NCBI GenBank assembly: GCA_015272515.1
Contig: JACYLN010000130.1
Span: 1 to 64,000, forward strand
Direction: 5' to 3'
DNA length: 64,000 nucleotides
Source of the DNA: Leptolyngbyaceae cyanobacterium C42_A2020_001
Lineage (GTDB): Bacteria > Cyanobacteriota > Cyanobacteriia > Leptolyngbyales > Leptolyngbyaceae
In this document: positions 30,480 to 39,136 of the stretch, piece by piece
Position numbering within the stretch: position 1 is the stretch's first letter
Layout: every line of letters starts with the position of its first letter
The notes under the pieces: model-generated
What the model saw: only the letters and a program-made list of their open reading frames with translations
What the model was told of the DNA's origin: nothing
The model's database searches: none
Program-made: the position numbers and the translations under genes

Positions 30480-33400
30480 TTAGGCCGTGCAAGGCACAGG
30501 CGGATATTGCTGAAGCACTTGTTTCAGGTATTGCCCCGTATAGGAACGCGGATTTTCTGCTACCTCTTCAGGGGTGCCCACTGCAATAATTTCGCCACCG
30601 CGATCGCCGCCTTCTGGTCCCAGATCGATCAGCCAATCAGCACAGCGAATCACATCCAAATTGTGTTCAATCACCAGAATGGAATTGCCCTTGTCTACCA
30701 AACGCTGCATCACATCCAGCAATTTATGAACGTCGTAAAACGAAAGCCCAGTAGTGGGTTCATCAATTAGATAAAGGGTTTTGCCCGTGGCGCGGCGAGA
30801 CAGTTCGGTTGCCAACTTCACCCGTTGGGCTTCTCCCCCGGATAAGGTGGGTGCCGTTTGTCCTAAACGCACATAGCCCAAGCCCACATCTACCAGGGTT
30901 TGCAAGCGAGCCGCGGCTTGAGGAATGTTTTTGCAAAACTCTAAGGCTTCTTCCACCGTCATGCCCAGCACATCGGCGATCGATTTACCCTTGAACTTTA
31001 CCTGTAAGGTTTCGCGATTGTAGCGTGCCCCTTTACACACTTCGCACTGCACATACACATCAGGCAAAAAGTTCATTTCAATCACGTTTACGCCTTGCCC
31101 AGCACAGGCTTCGCAGCGTCCACCTTTAACGTTGAAGGAAAACTGCCCTGGTTTGTAGCCTCTGGCTTTAGCTTCCACCGTTTCGGCAAACACATCCCGA
31201 ATCACATCAAATACGCCCGTGTAAGTTGCAGGGTTAGAGCGGGGTGTGCGTCCAATCGGGGACTGATCGATAACAATCACTTTGTCGAGTGAATTAAGTC
31301 CGTCAATTTTGGTGACTTCTTTAGGGAATGGCACCTTACTGCCAAAGTGGTTTTGCAATGCAGGGTACAGCAGTTCGTTAATCAACGTGGATTTACCAGA
31401 ACCGGAAACTCCTGTCACGCTGACGAGTTTACCGAGCGGAATTTCCACGTCGATCGCTTTGAGGTTGTTGCGGTGGGCATTGCGGAGATGGAGCGATCGT
31501 CCGTTCCCAGGTCGTCGTTGCCCTGGTGTTTGAATCACTTGCCGTCCTGATAAATAGGCTCCTGTCAGCGATTCTTGAGCATTCAAAACATCGTCTAGCC
31601 CACCCTGCGCCACAATCCGCCCGCCATGAATTCCGGCTCCCGGTCCAATGTCTACTAAATGATCAGCGGCGCGAATTGTCTCCTCGTCGTGCTCTACCAC
31701 AATTAAGGTGTTGCCCAAATCGCGTAACCTCGTCAAGGTTCGCAGCAATCGGGAATTATCGCGCTGATGTAGTCCAATGCTGGGTTCATCCAACACATAC
31801 AAAACCCCAGTCAAGCCAGAGCCAATCTGGGTAGCAAGGCGAATTCGCTGGGCTTCGCCACCAGAAAGAGTCATGGCAGGACGATCAAGCGTGAGATAGT
31901 CCAAGCCCACATCTAGCAAAAATTGCAGCCGCGCTTTAATTTCGCGTAACACCAGATCGCCAATCTGTGCCTGTCGGGGACTGAGTTGCATGTCGTTGAC
32001 CCGATTCAGGCATTCTCGAATCGACACCGAGCTGAGATCGGTGAGGCGAAACTGCCCCAGGCGAACGGCGAGGGCTTCAGGTTTCAGGCGTTTGCCATGA
32101 CACACATCGCAGGGTTGGTCTACTAAATATTGCTCTAATTTCTGCTTGTAAACGTCGGAGTTGGCTTCCTGATACTGGCGTTCTAGCAGCGGCAAAGCAC
32201 CTTCGTAGCGGCGATTGTAACCTTTGCTTTCGCGATAACGAGAATCCACTTCAATCCAGATGGGTTCTTTAGAACCGTGGAGCAAGATGTGCTGTTGCTC
32301 TTTGGTCAGGTCTTTCCAGGGGGTTTGGATATCAAACCCATAGGCATTGGCGACGCTGCACAGTAGCGACAGGTAGTAGGTGTTGTCTTTATCAGACCAG
32401 GGAGCGATCGCGGCGTAAACTGGCAGTTCTGGCTTGGGCACCACCAGGTCTGGTGCAAACTTGCGATGACTACCTAACCCGTGGCACGCAGGGCAGGCAC
32501 CATAGGGCGAGTTGAAGGAGAATAAGCGGGGAGAGAGTTCCTCCATCACTGCGCCGTGTTCGGGACAGGCGAAGTTTTCAGAGAAGACGAGGGGTGCTAG
32601 GGGAGAGGCATCGTTGGCTGTAGAGTCTGCGTAACTCCCCCCTTTCTCAGCAGCTTTGAGACTTTTGCCAACGGGCAATTCCACTACTTTGCTAGACTCC
32701 TGACTGCTGACAGAGTCTTCTTGCACGATGTCAATGACAGCGATACCACCGGAATGCTTGAGGCAAGTGGAGAGCGAGTCAATCAGGCGTTCTTCAATGC
32801 CAGGTTTCTTCACCAGGCGGTCTACCACAATTTCAATCGTGTGCGCCTGATTTTTGTCAAGTTCAATCGAGTCGCTCAGTTCTCGCACTTCGCCATCAAT
32901 CCGCACCCGCACAAAACCTTCAGTACTGAGACTGGAAAGCAATTTTTTGTGAGTCCCTTTTTTGCCGCGAATTACGGGAGCTAGGATTTGAAATCGGGTG
33001 CGATCGGGTAACTCCATGACTCGATCGCTCATCTGATCGATCGTTTGGGGCGCAATCGAGCGATCGCAGTGGGGACAGTGGGGTTCGCCTGCTCGCCCAA
33101 ACAGCAACCGCATATAGTCATAAATTTCGGTGACGGTGCCAACGGTAGAGCGAGGGTTGTGGGATGTGGATTTTTGATCAATAGAAATGGCGGGACTTAG
33201 ACCTTCGATCGCGTCTACATCGGGCTTATCCACCTGCCCCAAAAACTGACGGGCATAAGCGCTGAGCGATTCTACATAACGGCGCTGCCCCTCCGCAAAA
33301 ATCGTGTCGAACGCCAGGGACGATTTGCCCGAACCAGAAACTCCCGTGAACACAATTAAGCGATCGCGGGGCAGTTCCAGGTCAATATTCTTGAGGTTAT

Positions 33401-33512
33401 GTTGCCGTGCGCCGCGAATTCGGATGGTGTTTTGCAAAAGGGGGTTGTAGGCGGCGTGACCGTTCTGCGAGGCTGGGGTTGAACGATCAGATCCGTTGCG
33501 GCGTTTAGACAT
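30480..33512 (-). CDS. uvrA: Excinuclease ABC subunit A
   Basis: The roughly 1,010-residue UvrA recognises DNA damage with UvrB. It has two ABC ATPase modules: Walker [16 protein letters not shown] and signature [15 protein letters not shown] in the first, [15 protein letters not shown] and [15 protein letters not shown] in the second. Zinc-finger cysteines are visible ([23 protein letters not shown]). A low-complexity insertion of about 50 residues ([16 protein letters not shown]) lies near residue 270. The start is ATG 33512 (MSKRRNG) or ATG 33530 with AAGGA directly upstream. Its 3' end is 3 bp from the STAS-like gene. Confidence 0.97.
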   Translation of the reverse strand: MSKRRNGSDRSTPASQNGHAAYNPLLQNTIRIRGARQHNLKNIDLELPRDRLIVFTGVSGSGKSSLAFDTIFAEGQRRYVESLSAYARQFLGQVDKPDVDAIEGLSPAISIDQKSTSHNPRSTVGTVTEIYDYMRLLFGRAGEPHCPHCDRSIAPQTIDQMSDRVMELPDRTRFQILAPVIRGKKGTHKKLLSSLSTEGFVRVRIDGEVRELSDSIELDKNQAHTIEIVVDRLVKKPGIEERLIDSLSTCLKHSGGIAVIDIVQEDSVSSQESSKVVELPVGKSLKAAEKGGSYADSTANDASPLAPLVFSENFACPEHGAVMEELSPRLFSFNSPYGACPACHGLGSHRKFAPDLVVPKPELPVYAAIAPWSDKDNTYYLSLLCSVANAYGFDIQTPWKDLTKEQQHILLHGSKEPIWIEVDSRYRESKGYNRRYEGALPLLERQYQEANSDVYKQKLEQYLVDQPCDVCHGKRLKPEALAVRLGQFRLTDLSSVSIRECLNRVNDMQLSPRQAQIGDLVLREIKARLQFLLDVGLDYLTLDRPAMTLSGGEAQRIRLATQIGSGLTGVLYVLDEPSIGLHQRDNSRLLRTLTRLRDLGNTLIVVEHDEETIRAADHLVDIGPGAGIHGGRIVAQGGLDDVLNAQESLTGAYLSGRQVIQTPGQRRPGNGRSLHLRNAHRNNLKAIDVEIPLGKLVSVTGVSGSGKSTLINELLYPALQNHFGSKVPFPKEVTKIDGLNSLDKVIVIDQSPIGRTPRSNPATYTGVFDVIRDVFAETVEAKARGYKPGQFSFNVKGGRCEACAGQGVNVIEMNFLPDVYVQCEVCKGARYNRETLQVKFKGKSIADVLGMTVEEALEFCKNIPQAAARLQTLVDVGLGYVRLGQTAPTLSGGEAQRVKLATELSRRATGKTLYLIDEPTTGLSFYDVHKLLDVMQRLVDKGNSILVIEHNLDVIRCADWLIDLGPEGGDRGGEIIAVGTPEEVAENPRSYTGQYLKQVLQQYPPVPCTA

Positions 33513-33591
33513 AGGAATCGACAGAAACATTCCTTCACGATCCTATCGATTCTATCGTTTCCGTCCGCTCCTGGCTCCTATTTCCTGATTT

Positions 33592-34476
33592 CTACTTCCC
33601 CGTTCCCCGATAAATTCGATCTGCCTGCTCAGGACTTAACCAGGAGATTCCACCAGGCGCATCTTTGGTGCTGCGGTTGCCGCTGTCCGAGGTTGGTGCA
33701 GGGGTTGGTACATAGGTATGCTCCTGCCTGGGTAATGGAGTGACTCCGTAAGTCTTTAGCCGTTCCAGTTCTTCGGCAGTGTAGGGAGGCACATCGCAAC
33801 TCACCGGAGGAGCTTGGGTAACGCGATATTGACCGGGTTGCCCCAGGTAGTCAAGTTGGGTTTGGGGTGGCATGTAACTGTGAGTAATGGGATCAAAGGC
33901 GAGAACTTCTCCCGTTTCAATCAAATACACCCAACCGTAAATGTGAAGCTTGCCCTGATAGATCTTGGAGTGAACCACGGGATAGGTTTTCAGATTTTCA
34001 ATCTGGGTGATGACGTTTTCGGCGATCGCAATCTCTAGCAGTTCATCTTTGGTGTAGCCCTGATAGTTTTCCTGCACCAAGCGACGGGTAGCATCGGCAT
34101 GGCGCAACCACTCATACACCAGAGGCATCTCATCTTCTAACTTGCCAATTTGCAGCAAACCCTTCATTGCGCCGCAGTGAGAGTGCCCACACACAATGAT
34201 TTGCTCAATTCCTAGAGCATGAATGGCATACTCAACCGCCGCCCCTTCCCCACCATTTGCAGCACCAAACGGTGGAATGATATTTCCAGCGTTGCGGATA
34301 ACAAAAATTTCGCCCGGTTCGGTTTGCGTAATTAAGCTGGGGACGATGCGCGAATCTGAGCAGGTGATGAAGAGAACTCTGGGTTTTTGCCCATGAGCTA
34401 ATTGCTCAAGAAAGTCGCGATGGTTGGAAACGTAGGTGTCTTTGAATTCGCGCAGACCCCGGATCAGTTTTTTCAT
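33592..34476 (-). CDS. ccaA: Beta-type carbonic anhydrase, carboxysomal CcaA-like
   Basis: The 294-residue enzyme hydrates CO2 and dehydrates bicarbonate. Zinc ligands are C39 with D41-R43 in ITCSDSRIVPS and the His-Cys pair in CGHSHCGAMKG near residues 98-101. Compared with the 200-residue beta core it has a long C-terminal extension ending WLSPEQADRIYRGTGK, typical of beta-carboxysome CcaA, whose tail binds CcmM. No ccm genes are in the window. The gene stands alone, 80 bp upstream of uvrA on the same strand. Confidence 0.9.
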   Translation of the reverse strand: MKKLIRGLREFKDTYVSNHRDFLEQLAHGQKPRVLFITCSDSRIVPSLITQTEPGEIFVIRNAGNIIPPFGAANGGEGAAVEYAIHALGIEQIIVCGHSHCGAMKGLLQIGKLEDEMPLVYEWLRHADATRRLVQENYQGYTKDELLEIAIAENVITQIENLKTYPVVHSKIYQGKLHIYGWVYLIETGEVLAFDPITHSYMPPQTQLDYLGQPGQYRVTQAPPVSCDVPPYTAEELERLKTYGVTPLPRQEHTYVPTPAPTSDSGNRSTKDAPGGISWLSPEQADRIYRGTGK

Positions 34477-34730
34477 GACAAGGAATGGCTTGCTGGTAGG
34501 AGGAACTTAATCGTGTTTTGCTGGAAACCTGAAAGTTCTGATAGAAGCGGACAAGGTTTAATTTGATTGTTCAGGTTAAATGGACGTTGACAATCAGGTA
34601 GTTACGAAGCTTGAGAGATTTTAATCTTTATCAAATATGGTTCAAGATCTATTCAAATCATAGAGTCCAACGGGGTGCAATCTACAAGCCTTTGCATTGA
34701 AGCTAGTTATGTGACTGATTGTAAAGATTG

Positions 34731-34910
34731 ATGAGTGAGCGCGATCGCACCCGACTTCCGTTCATTGGAGTACACCCATCAGCTCAAATGGCACAACTGC
34801 TCGCTACAAAAACACCAAAAACATCAGTGGAACCCGTTCTACAGCCTGAAGTTGAGAGAATGCGTGAGGCGATTTTTAGGCAACGGATTGAAGCTGATGA
34901 CTACAATTGA
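34731..34910 (+). pseudogene. Truncated paralogue of the 35212 secreted protein (C-terminal part only)
   Basis: The 59-codon frame ends VEPVLQPEVERMREAIFRQR, closely matching VEPILFPEVVEIREKIFQER at the end of the protein at 35212-35832. The preceding residues also align (PFIGVHPSAQ against VFVGDGRNAG), so homology covers nearly all of this frame. It lacks the signal peptide and the first 140 residues. It may be a decayed tandem copy or a small functional peptide; the ATG at 34731 has no clear Shine-Dalgarno. Confidence 0.6.
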
Positions 34911-35010
34911 ACAAACGTAACATCAGCCTTCTTAACTTTTGCTTGCAAAAATTACGTATTTTCTCTACCCCTACCATCGAAATAGAACGATTAGTTTAGG
35001 TCTAGGTTTG

Positions 35011-35052
35011 TTTCTTGAACAAGAAATTGATGATGGAAGAGTATCCCATCAT
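35011..35052 (+). promoter_or_regulatory. Two inverted repeats in the leader of the secreted-protein gene
   Basis: TTTCTTG-AA-CAAGAAA (35011-35026) is a 7-bp inverted repeat, and ATGATGG (35030-35036) pairs with CCATCAT (35046-35052). They lie in the 300-bp space before the gene at 35212. They may be operator or RNA hairpins; the basis is symmetry only. Confidence 0.35.
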
Positions 35053-35211
35053 GCATGTAAAAGAACTGCATTCTGACTCATTGATTCATCAAGTTTGAAT
35101 ACTCTCTGCATTTTAATCAGGAGTGATTGAAGGATGTTCTCTACATCTTTCAGTCTCATTCAAATTGCTTCTGTTTGGTCAATCCATTACTCATCAAAGG
35201 ACACATACAGT

Positions 35212-35832
35212 ATGAACTTGAAGACTTTGTTTGCTCTCGCTGTTGGCGCTTCGATGGTTGCGATCGCATCTGGTGCAAATGCCAAGCCCATTCCTGCCGA
35301 TCAATTTCATTGGAGTTCTGCCATTCAGGGCGAAAGTTTTCTGTATAACGGAAAGTCTTACAACCTGCAAGGTAAACTTAGCCCAGAAGCTGAAGCATTC
35401 AAGGGAAGCTGTGCTACAGAAGTACGAGTGCGGGGCTTCTTGACAGCCGCCGGAAAGGAAGACTACAGCAAAGCCGAATTCTTGTGTGGTAAGTTGAGCG
35501 TTGGTGGCGATGCTCCTGTGAACTACAACGACGGTGGCGAGATCAAGGTGTTTGGTCCTATCTACAAGACCCACAAAAATAACGTTGTGGCAAAATGCCA
35601 ACCCTATAGCAACAGCGGCACTCGTGTTTGGAATAACTGCGGCATGATCGTTCCCAACGACAGCACATCAGTTGTGTTTGTGGGTGATGGTCGCAATGCA
35701 GGTAAGCAGCTTGAAACGGCGCAATTTGGCTCTGGAATTGCAACCGTTGAACCGATTCTATTTCCTGAAGTTGTTGAAATCCGTGAAAAGATTTTCCAGG
35801 AGCGGGTTGCTGCTGGCTACTACAATCGCTAG
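35212..35832 (+). CDS. Secreted hypothetical protein with signal peptide
   Basis: The 206-residue protein begins MNLKTLFALAVGASMVAIAS and would be cleaved after GANA, giving a mature protein of about 180 residues. Cysteines occur at four or more positions in the mature part, so disulfides are possible. I do not recognise a family. An upstream in-frame ATG at 35134, with AGGAG 10 bases before it, would add 26 residues but hide the signal sequence. A truncated copy lies at 34731-34910. A strong terminator follows at 35864-35899. Confidence 0.75.
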   Translation: MNLKTLFALAVGASMVAIASGANAKPIPADQFHWSSAIQGESFLYNGKSYNLQGKLSPEAEAFKGSCATEVRVRGFLTAAGKEDYSKAEFLCGKLSVGGDAPVNYNDGGEIKVFGPIYKTHKNNVVAKCQPYSNSGTRVWNNCGMIVPNDSTSVVFVGDGRNAGKQLETAQFGSGIATVEPILFPEVVEIREKIFQERVAAGYYNR

Positions 35833-35863
35833 AGACTTGCTCTGGTGACTTCACTTCCGATAT

Positions 35864-35899
35864 AAAGACGTTACAGGAATGGGGCTGTAGCGTCTTTTT
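35864..35899 (+). terminator. Intrinsic terminator of the secreted-protein gene
   Basis: AAAGACGTTACAG pairs with CTGTAGCGTCTTT, and a T run (TTTTT) ends it. The stem begins 32 bp after the stop. Confidence 0.85.
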
Positions 35900-35908
35900 C
35901 TCCTTTTC

Positions 35909-35916
35909 AGGAGGAG
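35909..35916 (+). promoter_or_regulatory. Strong Shine-Dalgarno for a TTG start
   Basis: AGGAGGAG at 35909-35916 is the perfect anti-16S complement. With AGGAGG (35909-35914) as the core, the spacing to the TTG at 35921 is 6 nt. Confidence 0.8.
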
Positions 35917-35920
35917 TGCA

Positions 35921-36715
35921 TTGTCTTCATCTCATTGGGCTATTACAAAAAACTACTCCTACTTATCGAACTGTCTATTTGCAAAGTCGTTTGTGACTGA
36001 AGCAATTGATTTGTCCAGGGATGGAGTGCATTTATGGGCTGCTAATTTGCGGGTTGCAGCAACTAGCGTAGAAGGATTTTTTCATACTTTGGCAGAAGTT
36101 GAACGCCAACGGGCAAGCCGATTTCGGTTTGAGCAAGACCGCAATGATTTTGTTGTGGCACGGGGCATTTTGCGATCGCTGCTAGGCACCTATTTAGACT
36201 TGGAGCCAGCGCAGGTGCAGTTTACCTACGGCGATCGCGGCAAACCAGAACTGGCAAACCATCAATCGGGAACTCAGTTTAATGTCTCCCACTCAAACGG
36301 GATGGCGTTGTATGCAATTGGGCGCGATCGCATGGTAGGAGTGGATCTGGAATATCGTCGCCCCCTGTCGGATTTGCCATCCCTGGCGAAACGATTTTTC
36401 TCAAACCAAGAATATGCAGTTTTAACTTCGCTGGATGCTGTTCATCAGTCAGAAGCGTTTTTTCAACTGTGGACGTGTAAGGAAGCCTACTTGAAAGCGA
36501 CTGGGCAAGGATTGACGAGATTAGACCAGGCAGAACTGAACCTTGATCCATCCTCACCGTTCAAAATACTTGGGCTGCAAGCTGGGGTGTCTCCGTCGTG
36601 GAGCCTGATTCAATTGCAACCCTTTCCTGGCTTCATCGCAGCTTTAAGCGTGCAAGGATGCGGTTTTCAGCTCTCCTGCTATCAAGTTGGGGAGAAGGGG
36701 GCGATCGCTCAGTGA
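35921..36715 (+). CDS. 4'-phosphopantetheinyl transferase (Sfp/HetI-like)
   Basis: The 264-residue enzyme transfers 4'-phosphopantetheine from CoA to a serine of carrier proteins. The magnesium and CoA motifs are visible: MVGVDLEYRR near residue 140 and FFQLWTCKEAYLKATGQGL near residue 190. It resembles HetI, the general transferase of cyanobacteria. The TTG start at 35921 is chosen because of the strong Shine-Dalgarno 6 bp before it. Its 3' end overlaps the opposite-strand PpiC gene by 7 bp. Confidence 0.92.
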   Translation: MSSSHWAITKNYSYLSNCLFAKSFVTEAIDLSRDGVHLWAANLRVAATSVEGFFHTLAEVERQRASRFRFEQDRNDFVVARGILRSLLGTYLDLEPAQVQFTYGDRGKPELANHQSGTQFNVSHSNGMALYAIGRDRMVGVDLEYRRPLSDLPSLAKRFFSNQEYAVLTSLDAVHQSEAFFQLWTCKEAYLKATGQGLTRLDQAELNLDPSSPFKILGLQAGVSPSWSLIQLQPFPGFIAALSVQGCGFQLSCYQVGEKGAIAQ

Positions 36716-37467
36716 TCTGTATCGATTGATGCTAGAGCTTTTGTGGCTTCTTCTTGCAGCCAATTTTCAAACAGTTCATTCAGTAAGCGCTGCTGCATTG
36801 CCTCATCCAGTTGAGCAGGAAGAAACTTTTCAAGCCGTAAGATGACAAACCACTCATTCAGCCGCGTGGGAGGAAGAAGTCGCCCCGGTTGGCTGGTGAG
36901 CAGTAGTTTTGCGATCGCGGGGTGGGGCACTCCCAATTCCACCGGACCTAACAAACCGCCAGTCTCCGCTTCTGCGCCGAGGGAATGTTCTCGTGCTATT
37001 TTTTCAAAGGATTCTTCCCCTTCCTGAATACGAAAATACAGTTCTTGCGCCGTGCCAATCTCTTTCACGCGAATCAGTGAGTAGATGACGCGATCGAGCC
37101 TGGCTTTGCGTTCCAGAAAATAGGGTTCCAGTTTGTGCCCCCAGGTTACCTGTTTGTAGCGCTCTAAACGCAGCGTGCGGGTAATCACAGGTTCTAGCTG
37201 ATCGCGGCTCAGATTTTTTTCCTTCAACCAGGCTTGCACGTCGGCTTCGGACTTTAACTGCTGCTGCTGGTAAAACTGCTGACAGGCTTGCAGCGTTTCA
37301 TCAGACGTTAACTGAATCGCAGCAATTTCCTGGTCAATCAAAATTTCTCGCAGCAATTGGGGCAGCAACCCGTAGTGCTTTAGCAGGGCAAGTAAGTCGT
37401 CAACAGTACTCGCGCGATCGCGGAGCGTGGTCAACAACGAGAAAGAGGGCTGTAAGATTTGAACCAT
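36709..37467 (-). CDS. PpiC-type peptidylprolyl isomerase (parvulin-like)
   Basis: The 252-residue protein has an N-terminal helical SurA-like part and a C-terminal PpiC domain with ARE-HSLGAEAETGG and LGPVELGVPHPAI. There is no signal peptide, so it is likely cytoplasmic. It resembles cyanobacterial parvulins, though the catalytic loop is short. ATG at 37467. It converges with the phosphopantetheinyl transferase gene. Confidence 0.82.
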   Translation of the reverse strand: MVQILQPSFSLLTTLRDRASTVDDLLALLKHYGLLPQLLREILIDQEIAAIQLTSDETLQACQQFYQQQQLKSEADVQAWLKEKNLSRDQLEPVITRTLRLERYKQVTWGHKLEPYFLERKARLDRVIYSLIRVKEIGTAQELYFRIQEGEESFEKIAREHSLGAEAETGGLLGPVELGVPHPAIAKLLLTSQPGRLLPPTRLNEWFVILRLEKFLPAQLDEAMQQRLLNELFENWLQEEATKALASIDTDH

Positions 37468-37589
37468 GTAAATTCAAGACTCGATATCGTTAGAATTCCC
37501 AATCAACTATTCTCGCAATGAACACGTTGAAAACAGGTTGTGAATTGGTTAAGGTCGTTTACTCAAGCCTTGATTCTGGCAGTTGGATT

Positions 37590-38816
37590 CTACCTGGTTG
37601 AAAGGGGCGTTTTGACAGAACTTGCGATCGCTATCGGTTTCTGCTGAGGGCTAACGGCAGATAGGCGATGTTCATAAAGCCACTGATCATTAGCACTGGA
37701 CGGGAAAACCCAGCGATTTAGCAAATCACCCCACTTGACAGGCAACCGGAGATGATACCAGGTGTCATAAGATGCTTGGGAAAGCGCCGCATAGAGGGAG
37801 GGATTTTTGAAAAGGGAATCGATTGATGCTGCTAGAGCCACAGGGTTTTGGGCTGGAAAGATGAGGGCATTAACTTCATGCTTGAGATGCTCCTGGAACA
37901 TGGGATGATCTGACGCAATGATGGGAGTGCGAGAACAGAGCGCGTGATGAATGGTAAGGGGAAATCCTTCTGTGTACTCGTGGCGACTGGGCACCAGCAC
38001 TGCATCGGCATTTCTCATCTGAGGTACGACCTCACTTGTAGGAATCATACCCAGAAATTCGACAACATCGGCAACATTGAGTGTTTCTGCCAGTCTCGCA
38101 AAAGCGCCTTCAGAATCTTTGCCAACAATGCTCAAACGCACTGGAAACTGGCGATCGCGCAGAATTTTTACCGCTCGTAAAATATCCCCTACTCCTTTCA
38201 ACTCTGAGATTGCCCCCACGTAGAGTAGTTTCCAGGGTTCAGATGCTTGAGTCAGCGTTTTAGGTTCATAGGAGCCAGGGGTTGGCTCAATCAGCAAATC
38301 CCAGGGAATAATTTTGTCTGCCTTCACTCCAATGGCTTTCATGCGTTTGGATGACGCTAACCCATAACTACCAACCCAGCTAATTTGTGGATGATTTAAG
38401 AGGCGAGCCAACCTGAAACCGCGTAAGCGATCGCGCCAGTTTTGAACCACAATGGATTCTGCAATGAGGGTCAGCACTTTCACCTGATTTTTAATTGCCC
38501 AACGCAAGACTTTACGTAGCGGCGTATGAAGTACTAAATGAGTTGGACGTTGCTGTTCAATCAGTTGGACAACTTTTTCTTCATCTACCCAACCGCAAAA
38601 CCCTGCACCGATTGCCCGTACTCCGTTGTCTAAAACTTCGTTGTAAAATTCATCTGTTTGACAGCACAGAACCGAAACTTCTTCAAAATGCGGTGTTAAC
38701 TCTGCAATTCCATTAACAGTATATTTTTGAGCGTAATAATTTTCATTTCCGCCTGCGGCAAAGCGTTGAACAGCTTCGCGGTAGTCGCCTGCATATTGAA
38801 GGAGTAGTAGTCGCAT
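37590..38816 (-). CDS. Glycosyltransferase family 4 protein
   Basis: The 408-residue enzyme has a GT-B fold. The C-terminal donor domain has LLYVGAISELKGVGDILRA and then VPSRHEYTEGFPLTIHHALC, where the Glu of EGFPL is typical of GT4. The sugar donor and acceptor are not identifiable. No polysaccharide genes are adjacent, so its pathway is unknown. ATG at 38816 (MRLLLLQYAGDYREAV). Confidence 0.88.
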   Translation of the reverse strand: MRLLLLQYAGDYREAVQRFAAGGNENYYAQKYTVNGIAELTPHFEEVSVLCCQTDEFYNEVLDNGVRAIGAGFCGWVDEEKVVQLIEQQRPTHLVLHTPLRKVLRWAIKNQVKVLTLIAESIVVQNWRDRLRGFRLARLLNHPQISWVGSYGLASSKRMKAIGVKADKIIPWDLLIEPTPGSYEPKTLTQASEPWKLLYVGAISELKGVGDILRAVKILRDRQFPVRLSIVGKDSEGAFARLAETLNVADVVEFLGMIPTSEVVPQMRNADAVLVPSRHEYTEGFPLTIHHALCSRTPIIASDHPMFQEHLKHEVNALIFPAQNPVALAASIDSLFKNPSLYAALSQASYDTWYHLRLPVKWGDLLNRWVFPSSANDQWLYEHRLSAVSPQQKPIAIASSVKTPLSTR

Positions 38817-39136
38817 ATCAAATAAATCCTCAATCGGTCAGTAAATCACTGAAACGGCTTGCTCACTTTTAAGGGTGCCTACGTCTTATCCTTTTCTTTT
38901 CCGTCTCTAGTCAGCAAGGTGAAGGGAGAAACTTTATGGTTTTATTGTTAAAAATACGGAGTGGTTTACCAGTTCTTAACCCAGATCGATAAACACTTTG
39001 AACTTTTCATTTTTAATTCGTTCTCATTCTTAAGCGGTCTCACCAAAGCTACAAACCTGCGCTCATTAAAAAAACGATCGCTCCTACGGGAAGAGCGATC
39101 GCGAATTCAGCCAGGAAAGAAACGGCCAATCGATGC
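38817..39136. other. Intergenic region with dispersed repeat copy B
   Basis: This 320-bp gap holds 39001-39027, a 26-of-27 match to 19948-19974, and the terminator at 39068-39101. No other signal was seen. Confidence 0.45.
39068..39101 (-). terminator. Intrinsic terminator of the phytase/GDPD gene
   Basis: CGATCGCTC (39075-39083) and GAGCGATCG (39093-39101) are 9-bp arms; on the minus strand TTTTTTT follows. The arms are built from HIP1-like sequence. Confidence 0.85.
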
